A stretch of DNA of 64,000 nucleotides from Bog-793 sp963803025 (GTDB lineage Bacteria > Actinomycetota > Acidimicrobiia > Acidimicrobiales > Bog-793), in NCBI GenBank assembly GCA_963803025.1, contig CAWDKZ010000017.1, positions 62,001-126,000 on the forward strand. Direction: 5' to 3'. The notes under the pieces are model-generated. The model saw nothing but the letters and a program-made list of their open reading frames with translations, was not told where the DNA came from and did no database searches. Positions 1-7,602 of this stretch are shown here, piece by piece. The position numbers and the translations under genes are program-made. Numbering within the stretch: position 1 is the stretch's first letter; every line of letters begins with the position of its first letter.

Positions 1-96
1 AAGTCCGCTTTCGCGGCCGGATTGGCGGTGCCTATCCAGGCGGGGACGTTGCAGGTCGACGTCCACGTCAACGTGACCTACCGCTTGCTCAGCTGA
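1..96 (+). CDS. C-terminus of a SIMPL (DUF541)-type protein, partial
   Basis: An open frame runs from the first base to TGA at 94-96, giving 31 residues. The end reads P-I-Q-A-G-T-L-Q-V-D-V-H-V-N-V-T-Y. This matches the usual close of SIMPL-domain (DUF541) proteins, a 'P-I-x-P-G' turn followed by a final beta strand. These proteins are usually secreted or periplasmic and of poorly defined role. The start and most of the domain lie outside the window, so the assignment rests on this short tail. Confidence 0.5.
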   Translation, partial: KSAFAAGLAVPIQAGTLQVDVHVNVTYRLLS

Positions 97-199
97 GGCT
101 TGCCAGGTCGCACCAGGCGGCTGCGATCCGGCAATGCCTCGAGCCCTCAGGCGGTTTCTCGACCCGTCGCCGCTCCAGCCGGGGACGGCGCGCGACCGG

Positions 200-439
200 T
201 CACGTCTCGTCGTCCTCGTCGAGTGACTCGGGATCGTCGAGCAGGGCGCCGACTTCGGCCGCCTCGACGACGTCGAGCGGGGGGACTTCGTCTTCGGTCT
301 CGTCATCGAAATCGACCTCGCTGTCGCGGGATGAGACCTCCGCCGCGTCCTCGCGGACGAACGCCGGCGGCCCCTCGATGATCGGAACGTCGTCAGCCAC
401 AACCGTCGTCGCGGACCTCCTGGCTCGTCGTCGCACCAC
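200..439 (-). CDS. Small acidic hypothetical protein
   Basis: I do not recognise this 79-residue product. It has a short basic start (V-V-R-R-R-A-R-R) and then a strongly acidic body rich in D and E, ending D-E-D-D-E-T. I chose the GTG at 439 because an AGGAGG-like site (444-450) sits 5 bases upstream; the next GTG at 436 is equally placed. The frame is open further upstream to 589, but that part has no ribosome site. It stands alone between the SIMPL-type gene and the threonine aldolase gene. No membrane segment or known motif is visible, and it could be a short regulatory or disordered protein. Base use fits its neighbours. Confidence 0.5.
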   Translation of the reverse strand: MVRRRARRSATTVVADDVPIIEGPPAFVREDAAEVSSRDSEVDFDDETEDEVPPLDVVEAAEVGALLDDPESLDEDDET

Positions 440-604
440 CGGCACCTCCTCTTTCCACTTTGCCCCGGTTGACGTGCCGAGCGTGGGTCGGCAGGCAACG
501 AGACGCGCGGGGACGGCGAGCCACTGCCGAGGCGGCCCGGGTGCCCGGAAGCAGCCTCGGATACAGAAGGCCAGGTCGGACGGCGTCAAGAGCGCTGACG
601 CCGC

Positions 605-1666
605 TCACACGGACCGCAGCTCCTCGCCGATCGCCGCCGCGAAGGCGTCGACATCCCCTTCCGTCGTGTCGAACGCCGTCATCCAGCGGACTTCGCCCGT
701 CGCCTCGTCCCAGACGTAGAAGTGGCTCCGACCCTGGAGCCGGCGTGTCGCCTCCGTCGGCAAGCGGGCGAACACGGCGTTCGCCTGGACCGGTCGGGCG
801 ATCACCACACCGGGGAAGCCCCTCACCCGTTCCTCGAGCCGGCGGGCCATCGCATTGGCGTGTGCCGCGTTCTGCAACCAGAGGTCCCCTGCGAGGAGCG
901 CCTCGAACTGCACCGAGACGAAGCGCATCTTCGACGCGAGCTGCATCGACGCCTTCCGTAGATGAAGGAGTCCCCGTACCGCGTCGGGGTTCAGAACGAC
1001 GATCACCTCACCAAAGAGCAGACCGTTCTTCGTCCCGCCGAACGACACGACGTCGACTCCGACGTCTGTCGTGAACGCCTTGAAGCCGACGCCGAGCGTC
1101 GCCGCCGCATTTGCGAGCCGGGCGCCGTCGAGATGCACCTTCATGGCGTAACCGTGGGCACGCTCACAGATGTGCGCGATCTCGTCGGGCGCGTAGCACG
1201 TGCCGAGCTCCGTCGACTGCGTGATCGAAACGACACGCGGCGAGGCCCGGTGCTGGTTGTCCCATCCCCAGGCGTGGACGTCGAGCGACTCGGCGGTGAT
1301 CTTGCCGTCCGGCGCCTCGAGCGTGAGGAGTTTGATCCCGGCGACCTTCTCGGCGGCCGCGCACTCGTCCGTGTTGAGGTGCGACGAGACCGCGCAGATC
1401 ACGGAATCCCAACGGTCCGTCATCGACTGCAGGCTCACGACGTTCGCGCCGGTGCCATTGAAGACGGGGAAGGCCCGCGCTTCGTTCCCGAAGTGGCGTC
1501 GAAAGACCTGCTGAAGGTGCGCGGTGTAGACGTCATCCCCGTAGGAGTCCTGGTGGCCCCCGTTCGCGAGGGCGATGGCGGCAAGCACGTCGGGGTGGAT
1601 GGAAGCGCAGTTGTCGCTCGCGAATCCGTGGAATCCCTGGTCATGACGGCAGATGGCGTCGGTCAC
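605..1666 (-). CDS. ltaE: Low-specificity L-threonine aldolase
   Basis: This is a PLP-dependent lyase of fold type I that cleaves L-threonine or allo-threonine to glycine and acetaldehyde. The 353-residue length fits the family. Visible marks are the N-terminal F-A-S-D-N (about 15-19), the G-T-G-A-N phosphate-binding stretch (71-75), H-L-D-G-A-R (178-183) whose Asp contacts the PLP ring, and S-F-G-G-T-K-N-G (208-215) with the PLP lysine at about 213. The start is GTG at 1666. There is no strong ribosome site, so a slightly different start is possible. It is separated by about 275 bases from the next gene on the same strand and looks like its own transcription unit. Confidence 0.92.
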   Translation of the reverse strand: MTDAICRHDQGFHGFASDNCASIHPDVLAAIALANGGHQDSYGDDVYTAHLQQVFRRHFGNEARAFPVFNGTGANVVSLQSMTDRWDSVICAVSSHLNTDECAAAEKVAGIKLLTLEAPDGKITAESLDVHAWGWDNQHRASPRVVSITQSTELGTCYAPDEIAHICERAHGYAMKVHLDGARLANAAATLGVGFKAFTTDVGVDVVSFGGTKNGLLFGEVIVVLNPDAVRGLLHLRKASMQLASKMRFVSVQFEALLAGDLWLQNAAHANAMARRLEERVRGFPGVVIARPVQANAVFARLPTEATRRLQGRSHFYVWDEATGEVRWMTAFDTTEGDVDAFAAAIGEELRSV

Positions 1667-1942
1667 GACGAGAGACTATCCGTGGGCTCGGCGGCGCTTC
1701 GTTGGGTTCGAAGTCGCCGCTGGTCGCCCGGGCTGCGACGGGATCCCGCGCATCCCCCCAGCGGCATCCAGCGGTTGCCCCGCCGTGGCGACGCCCCGTT
1801 CAGGCGGCATGGTCCCCTGCTCCGACGGTCCGATCGGCGCCGTTGCGAGGTCGCCCGAACGAACGACGCCCGCGGGCGCCGGTCACCTCGCACCAGCGCG
1901 ACCCCGAGCGCCACGAACGGGCCGTGGGCTCGCCGACAACGC

Positions 1943-2977
1943 TCAAGCACTCGTAAACGACGTCAGTTCGGTGACGAAGTCCGACGCGTACTGAAAGATG
2001 CTCGCGTAGCCCGCGCCCGAGAAGATGATGAGCCGCGAATGCGCGATCCGTCGCGCCAGGTCGCGGGAGTTGGCGACGGGGACGACCTCGTCGTCGGATC
2101 CGCTGAAGATGAGGGTCGGGATCCCGATGTCTCCGAGGCCGCGCGCGACGGTGTCGCTGCGGTACGAGCGCGCGACGAGGACGCCCTGTTGCGTGATCGC
2201 GGGAGCGGTGATGTCGTCCGGGTCGATCTGGGCGACGTCGGCGAGCCAACTCACGCGCGCCGATTCGGCGCCCGAGGGAAAGAACAGCCGGGATAATTCC
2301 ACCGTCGTCTCAAACGGCAAGGCGAGCATGTTCGCGACCGCGGCTCCGGGCCGGTGGGACTCGGGCCCTCCCGGCGTCGCGTCGGCGAGGACGAGGCGCC
2401 AGACGAGTCCCGGATGGCGCTCGACGAGCGAGATCGCGATCTCCCCGCCAAAGCCCCATCCGAGCACGGTCGGCTGCGACAACCCGAGCGACCAGATCAA
2501 CCCGGCCGTCAGGTCCGCGAGGGCCGGCACCGTTTCGCCCTGCGCGTTCGGCGCCGAGTAACCGATCCCGGGCAAGTCGAAGACCGTCACCCGGTAGTAC
2601 GAGGCGAGCTCGAGGAGCAACTGGGGATCCCACGACGTCAGCGAACCGTGCTCACCCGTGATGAGGAGCAGATCGGGACCTGACCCGAAGCTGCGGAACG
2701 CGATCCGGAGGGATCGGTATCCCATCGTCTTGTCGTCGAGGAGCCGGGGGGCGATCCGACTGTGCCTCACGGGCAGAACGTCCACTCGTTCGACCGCACC
2801 GAGCGTCGCGAAGGCACCACCCGTGGCCGAGCCGGTGACGCCGGTGATGATCGGCAGCGTCGTCGTCGGAGTCGATGCCGTCGGACCACCCGACGTCGTG
2901 GAGGTGTCGCACGCTGAGACGACAAGCGCGAGCAGAGCGACAGCTCCAACGGCACGAACCGAACGTCCCGCGCGCAT
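1943..2977 (-). CDS. Alpha/beta-hydrolase-fold lipoprotein lacking catalytic Ser and His
   Basis: This 344-residue protein has a lipoprotein signal (A-L-L-A-L-V-V-S-A-C, lipid Cys 23), a Thr/Ser-rich linker (24-50) and an alpha/beta-hydrolase core. The nucleophile elbow should read G-x-S-x-G but is G-W-G-F-G-G, with Gly 175 encoded by GGC at 2455-2453. The position of the catalytic His reads G-A-G-Y, with Tyr 324 encoded by TAC at 2008-2006. An acid candidate remains at S-G-S-D-D (293-296). The fold is therefore kept while two of three catalytic residues are gone, which suggests a binding or scaffold role on the outer face of the membrane. The start ATG has a GAGG site. The gene follows the aminotransferase gene with a 29-base gap, so the two are probably co-transcribed. 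The frame is intact, which argues against a decayed gene. Confidence 0.85.
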   Translation of the reverse strand: MRAGRSVRAVGAVALLALVVSACDTSTTSGGPTASTPTTTLPIITGVTGSATGGAFATLGAVERVDVLPVRHSRIAPRLLDDKTMGYRSLRIAFRSFGSGPDLLLITGEHGSLTSWDPQLLLELASYYRVTVFDLPGIGYSAPNAQGETVPALADLTAGLIWSLGLSQPTVLGWGFGGEIAISLVERHPGLVWRLVLADATPGGPESHRPGAAVANMLALPFETTVELSRLFFPSGAESARVSWLADVAQIDPDDITAPAITQQGVLVARSYRSDTVARGLGDIGIPTLIFSGSDDEVVPVANSRDLARRIAHSRLIIFSGAGYASIFQYASDFVTELTSFTSA

Positions 2978-3006
2978 GGTCACCTCGGCACGCCGGATCC
3001 CCGTGA

Positions 3007-4392
3007 TCAGCCGGCGCGTCGCAGCGAGCCCTTGACGAGCGTCCTGCCGAATTCGACGATGAGCGACGAGTTCCGCTCGGCATCGGTGAGCACGTCGTCG
3101 AGTGCCGCGGCGAAGTAGTCGACCTCGTACTGGCCGATGACGAGCGGCGGAAGCAACTTGACCACGTTCATCGAGTCGGCCGCGACCTGGGTGACGATGC
3201 CGTGCCGGGTGAAGAGCGGTCCGACGACGATCTGCGAGAACAGGCCCGTGCGCGCCGCCTCGAGCAACCGAAAACGGGTTCGCTGACGGAACGACTTCGG
3301 TTCGCCGAAGACAAGCCCTATCATCAGGCCCTTCCCTCGCACAGCGTGGAACGTCTCGTGCCGCTCGATGAGCGGCGCGAGCGCCTTGTCGAACGCGTCC
3401 CCGGTCATCCGGGCGCGGTCGACGAGGTTCTCGTCGTCGATCGTCGCGAGCGTGGCGAGGGCGGCGACCATGGCGAGTTGGTTGTTCTTGAACGTCGAGG
3501 AGTGGACCATCGCCCTGTCCATCGACGAGTAGACCTTGTCGGAGACCTTCGTCGAACACACCATCGCGCCGATCGGGACGAATCCCCCCGAGAGCGCCTT
3601 GGACATCGTCACGATGTCGGGAACGAGGCCGTAGTGCTCGTACGCCCAGAGGCGACCGGTACGGCCGAGACCGGTCTGGACCTCGTCGGTGACGAGGAGG
3701 GTCCCGTGGCGTCGGCAGAGCTCCGAGACGGCGTCCCAGTACTCCTGCGGCGCGACGTTGACGCCCTTGCCCTGGATCGGTTCGACGACGAAGGCCGCGA
3801 CGTCGCGAGAACGCAACTCGCGCTCGAGGGCGTCGGCGTCCCCGAACGGCACCGGGCTGAAGCCGGGGATGAACGGCCCGAAACCCTTACGGAACTCGGT
3901 CCCGCCGTTCAGCGACAGCGCGCCGAGCGTGAGGCCGTGGAAGGCATGGTCGCAGTGGAGCACGCGGGACCGACCCGTGGCGTACCGGGAGAACTTGAGG
4001 GCAGCCTCGATCGCCTCGGCGCCGGAGTTCGTGAAGAACACTCTGCCCATGCCGGGATGGCATCGCTTCAGCACCTCGCTCGCGAGCACTCCGGGCAGGA
4101 GCGCCGCGTCCATCTGGACGAGATTCGGCAGGTCGGCGTCGATCGCCTCGTGGAGCGCCTTCTTCAGCGCCGGGTGGCCCCGCCCCAGGGCGAACACCCC
4201 GAACCCCGCGAGGAAGTCGAGATAGCGACGACCTTCGTCGTCGTAGAGGTAGGCGCCCTCGCCGCGCGCGTAGAACCGGTCGAAGCCGATCGAACGAAGA
4301 ACCCTCACGAGCTGGGGGTTGATGTACCGGCTGTAGAGCTGGAAGTTCTCTCCCTTGTGGCCTGCCAGCACCTCATTCAGATCGAAACCCAT
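3007..4392 (-). CDS. Class III PLP-dependent aminotransferase
   Basis: This 461-residue protein belongs to the class III (ornithine/acetylornithine/putrescine-type) aminotransferases. Marks seen are T-N-S-G-A-E-A (PLP phosphate loop), the D-E-V-Q-T-G-L-G-R-T-G block with the ring-contacting Asp, and M-S-K-A-L-S-G-G-F carrying the PLP lysine. Family members move an amino group from an omega-amino acid or a diamine to a 2-oxo acid. The exact substrate cannot be read from the sequence. The ATG at 4392 has a good GGAGGAAGG site, so I preferred it to the upstream open frame. It is the first gene of a likely two-gene unit with the hydrolase-fold lipoprotein. It is divergent from the membrane protein gene that starts about 150 bases away. 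Confidence 0.88.
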   Translation of the reverse strand: MGFDLNEVLAGHKGENFQLYSRYINPQLVRVLRSIGFDRFYARGEGAYLYDDEGRRYLDFLAGFGVFALGRGHPALKKALHEAIDADLPNLVQMDAALLPGVLASEVLKRCHPGMGRVFFTNSGAEAIEAALKFSRYATGRSRVLHCDHAFHGLTLGALSLNGGTEFRKGFGPFIPGFSPVPFGDADALERELRSRDVAAFVVEPIQGKGVNVAPQEYWDAVSELCRRHGTLLVTDEVQTGLGRTGRLWAYEHYGLVPDIVTMSKALSGGFVPIGAMVCSTKVSDKVYSSMDRAMVHSSTFKNNQLAMVAALATLATIDDENLVDRARMTGDAFDKALAPLIERHETFHAVRGKGLMIGLVFGEPKSFRQRTRFRLLEAARTGLFSQIVVGPLFTRHGIVTQVAADSMNVVKLLPPLVIGQYEVDYFAAALDDVLTDAERNSSLIVEFGRTLVKGSLRRAG

Positions 4393-4547
4393 CGCCTTCC
4401 TCCATCCGCCGAAGGCTCCAGCGTATAGGCACCACGTCGCCCCGCATGGGGCGCACGTGGCCGTTCGTCGAGCGCGAAACGTCGGCCCAGGCATTCCTAC
4501 AGCTCAGGGGGGAAGTGTTACCTTACCGCCGTGCGAGATCGCCCCTG

Positions 4548-6218
4548 ATGGCTCGGAATACGGCGGCCATGCGCGTTTCTGCAGTGATCACCGCCAATGA
4601 GCGGCAGTCAGGGGCGTCCAAGCGCATCCGCCGGATCGTCCGAGTCGCGTCGTGGACCCTCGTGGCGTTCGTCGCCCTCGCCGTCTTTTTCTGCTTCCTC
4701 TCGGCCCACGCGGTGCCCGGGAACTCCGACGGAGCGACCGTCGTCCTCGAAGGCCAATCGATGAGCACCGGGCACCTGATGCTCCAGGGCTGGGCGCTCT
4801 CGTCCGACTCGTTCTGGACGATTGACGCTGTCGTCTACATGTTCGCGGTGCTCGTCGCGGGTGTGCACGCGATCTTCTTGCACCTCGTACCCGCTTTCAT
4901 CGCCTCGGCCGTCGTACTGACGGGAGTACACATCGTTCGCGCCGACTCGCGCGGCACGCCCGGATTCACCGGGGCCGCGTCCGTCCTCGCGTTGCTCGCG
5001 CTGCCGAGCCACGCGCTCGCCTTCTTCTTCCTGCAAGGGCCGTTGCACGTCGGAACAGCGCTGTTGTGCTTGCTCGCGTTCGTCGGTCTCGGGAAGGGTC
5101 GCTTCGGATGGGGGTGGATCGCCGCAGTCGTCTTGTTGGCGGCGGGAACCGTCGGCGATCTCCAGACGATTGCCCTCGGCGTGGTGCCGGCTCTGCTCGC
5201 GGGCGCCGTCGCGTCCACGCGCTGCCGAAACTGGCGAACAGGACTTCCAACGTCGGCTGCAGCGATTGCGAGCGTCGTGCTCGCCGTCATTGTCCGGGAA
5301 GTCGCGAAAGCAATCGGCACGTTCACTCTCGTGAGCTCCGCCTCCCGGCAGCCGATCTCGCAGATGATCAACAACTTCGGAAACCTCGGGAGCTACCTGC
5401 CGAAGCTGCTCGGGGTGGGCACGGCCGGATTCGGCAATGGGGGCGCACCGCACTTCACCGAGTACGCCCACGAGTTGGGACTCCTCGTCGTAGTCGGGGG
5501 CGTGCTCGTCGCCGTCGTCGGCCTACTTGTCGGCGTGGTGGACGGAAGTGATGTTGCCGTCGGGCGCCCAGCCAGCTGGTGCCTCGACGATCTGCTCGTG
5601 TTCGCGTTCTTCGGCGCTCTCGTCGTCTTCCTCGTTCTCGCCCAAAACGCCGACACACCGTCCGCGCGTTACCTCACCGCTGCCGTCATCTTCGGATCGA
5701 TCCTCGCGGGAAGACTCATCGCCCGTCTCATGCTGGGACTTCTCAGGTCCGGACCGAAGGTTCGCAGGTGGGGCCTGAAGTTCGGATGCATCATGGCGAT
5801 CGCGGTCGTCGGGATCCTTGCGACGGGAGTCGCCTTCAACCTCGCGAATCCGACGCCGTTCCAGCGCTACTCCCAGGTCGGTGCGCTCCTCGAGCGGCAT
5901 GGGCTCCACGAGGGAATCGGCGACTACTGGAGCTCCTCGATCGTCACCGTCGAGACGGGAGGAAGTGTCGAGGTCCGGCCGGTAACCCGCGATCCCGACG
6001 GGCGGCTCGTGCGCTATGTGCGCGAATCGACCTCGGACTGGTATGCCGGCAAGCAGTTCACGTTCCTCGTCTACAACACGCTCTATCCCTTCGGGGCCGT
6101 CGACACCGCGACGGCCGTCGCGACGTTCGGCCGCCCCACATGGCATTACCGGGTCGACCACATCGAGGTGCTCGTTTGGCGACACCCGTTCACCCTTTCG
6201 GTGCACGGGATCTCGTAG
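4548..6218 (+). CDS. Polytopic integral membrane protein of unknown function
   Basis: I do not recognise a named family. The 556-residue product has a first membrane helix at about 35-57, then a run of roughly nine or ten more hydrophobic helices to about residue 440. It ends in a soluble C-terminal domain of about 110 residues. The layout of an N-terminal helix bundle with a soluble tail, and the short segment T-P-S-A-R-Y-L between helices, resemble GT-C type glycosyltransferases or cell-wall membrane proteins; this is inference. The start is unsure: ATG 4548 is chosen, and ATG 4569 is also possible. Neither has a clear ribosome site. It is divergent from the aminotransferase gene and followed by the sbcD-like gene. 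Confidence 0.7.
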   Translation: MARNTAAMRVSAVITANERQSGASKRIRRIVRVASWTLVAFVALAVFFCFLSAHAVPGNSDGATVVLEGQSMSTGHLMLQGWALSSDSFWTIDAVVYMFAVLVAGVHAIFLHLVPAFIASAVVLTGVHIVRADSRGTPGFTGAASVLALLALPSHALAFFFLQGPLHVGTALLCLLAFVGLGKGRFGWGWIAAVVLLAAGTVGDLQTIALGVVPALLAGAVASTRCRNWRTGLPTSAAAIASVVLAVIVREVAKAIGTFTLVSSASRQPISQMINNFGNLGSYLPKLLGVGTAGFGNGGAPHFTEYAHELGLLVVVGGVLVAVVGLLVGVVDGSDVAVGRPASWCLDDLLVFAFFGALVVFLVLAQNADTPSARYLTAAVIFGSILAGRLIARLMLGLLRSGPKVRRWGLKFGCIMAIAVVGILATGVAFNLANPTPFQRYSQVGALLERHGLHEGIGDYWSSSIVTVETGGSVEVRPVTRDPDGRLVRYVRESTSDWYAGKQFTFLVYNTLYPFGAVDTATAVATFGRPTWHYRVDHIEVLVWRHPFTLSVHGIS

Positions 6219-6300
6219 TTCCAGGCGGGAAATCTGCTGCCCGGGGGAGAGAGCGGCCAACCGCCGGCCGACGGGACAGCCGATCGGTAACCTCGGCGTG

Positions 6301-7602
6301 ATGACCGACAGCCCCAAGGCGTCGTTCTGTTTCGTCCACGCGGCCGATCTGCATCTCGACACGCCGTTTCGAGATGTCCACGACCTTCCACCTTTCGTCG
6401 CCGACGCGTTGCGGGAAGCGTCGCTCCAGGCGTTCGACGCCATCGTCGAGCTTGCCCTCGAGCGCAGAGCCGCCTTCGTCGTCATCGCTGGTGACGTCTA
6501 CGACGGCCCCGAGCGCGGCCTGCGCGCCCAGGTGCACTTCCACAAGGGGCTCGCGCTCCTCGCCGGCGAGGGGATTCCGAGCTTCGTCGTGCACGGCAAC
6601 CACGACCCGGTGACGACGGGCTGGTCAGCGGTCAGCTCATGGCCACGGGGCGTGACGATCTTCGGGGCGGACTCGGTGAGCCTCGTCCCCGTGGAGCGGG
6701 ACGGCGCCGTGATCGCGTCCGTCCAGGGCATCAGCTACGCGACTCGGGAGACGACCGAGAACCTCTCGCTACGTTTCCGGCGGCCCGACGCTCCGGGTGT
6801 CCACGTCGGCCTGCTCCATTGCAACCTCGAGGGCAGCGCGGACCACGACGCCTACAGTCCTTGCAGCCTCGACGACCTGCGACGGGCGCGTCTTGACTAC
6901 TGGGCGCTCGGCCACATCCACAGCCGCCGCACCGTCACCGGGAACGGGCCCGGGGATCCCTGGATCGTCTACCCCGGGAACAGCCAGGCCCGCAGCCCGA
7001 AACCGAGTGAGCAGAGCGCCAAGGGGGCTGTCGTCGTCCACGTCCGCGAGGGTGTGGTCGATGCGGTCGAGTTCGTGGCGTGTGACCGCGTCCGGTTCGA
7101 GGAGATCGAGTACCCGATCGAGGGCATCACCGACTTCCCGTCGCTCGCCGGCCACCTCGGCGATCTCGCCACCGACCGACTCGCCGCGGCCGACGGCCGG
7201 TCCGTCATCCTGCGGGCGCGGCTCACCGGGCGTGGAGGGTTGCACGCCGCCCTCGCCCGGCCCGGCGCTTCCGACGATCTCGTGCGGGAGTTGCGTGATG
7301 ACGAGGGTGTTCGCCAACCGTTCTGCTGGTGGGACGAGGTCCGCGACGAGACTCGCGCGATCGTCGACCGGGACGCGATCCGCGGGCGGGGCGACTTCGC
7401 GGCAGATCTCCTCGCGTTCGCCGAGAGCGTCCAGCTCGATCCGGCCGCCCGCGCGGAGCTCGCGGCGCGTCTCGTCGCGAGCGCGCCCCGCACTCTCGTC
7501 GGGCCGCTCGGCGCGATCGTCGACGACGACGACCGGCTCGGCCGGCTCGTGGAAGACGCCACCTCCGTCGCTCTTGATTCCGTCGCAGGTGACGAGACGT
7601 GA
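6301..7602 (+). CDS. SbcD/YhaO-type metallophosphoesterase (DNA repair nuclease subunit)
   Basis: This 433-residue protein has the full metallophosphoesterase motif series of the Mre11/SbcD group: A-D-L-H-L-D near the start, G-D-V-Y-D, G-N-H-D, L-H-C-N and G-H-I-H-S. These residues bind two metal ions, usually Mn2+, that cleave DNA. The C-terminal half is a capping domain without recognisable motifs. The ATG at 6301 fits the conserved start, F-V-H-A-A-D-L-H. The stop overlaps the GTG start of the next gene by 4 bases (GTGA), so the two proteins are translationally coupled and very likely form a complex. The domain pattern is closer to Bacillus YhaO than to classical SbcD. It may act in double-strand break processing. 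Confidence 0.85.
   Translation: MTDSPKASFCFVHAADLHLDTPFRDVHDLPPFVADALREASLQAFDAIVELALERRAAFVVIAGDVYDGPERGLRAQVHFHKGLALLAGEGIPSFVVHGNHDPVTTGWSAVSSWPRGVTIFGADSVSLVPVERDGAVIASVQGISYATRETTENLSLRFRRPDAPGVHVGLLHCNLEGSADHDAYSPCSLDDLRRARLDYWALGHIHSRRTVTGNGPGDPWIVYPGNSQARSPKPSEQSAKGAVVVHVREGVVDAVEFVACDRVRFEEIEYPIEGITDFPSLAGHLGDLATDRLAAADGRSVILRARLTGRGGLHAALARPGASDDLVRELRDDEGVRQPFCWWDEVRDETRAIVDRDAIRGRGDFAADLLAFAESVQLDPAARAELAARLVASAPRTLVGPLGAIVDDDDRLGRLVEDATSVALDSVAGDET

Noticed and set aside
962..2296. Long plus-strand open frame of 444 codons
   Set aside because: It lies opposite the threonine aldolase and lipoprotein genes; its product is Arg/Asp/Val-rich text without motifs, a shadow caused by high GC.
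3202..4428. Plus-strand open frame of 408 codons
   Set aside because: Antisense shadow of the class III aminotransferase gene, which has all PLP motifs on the other strand.
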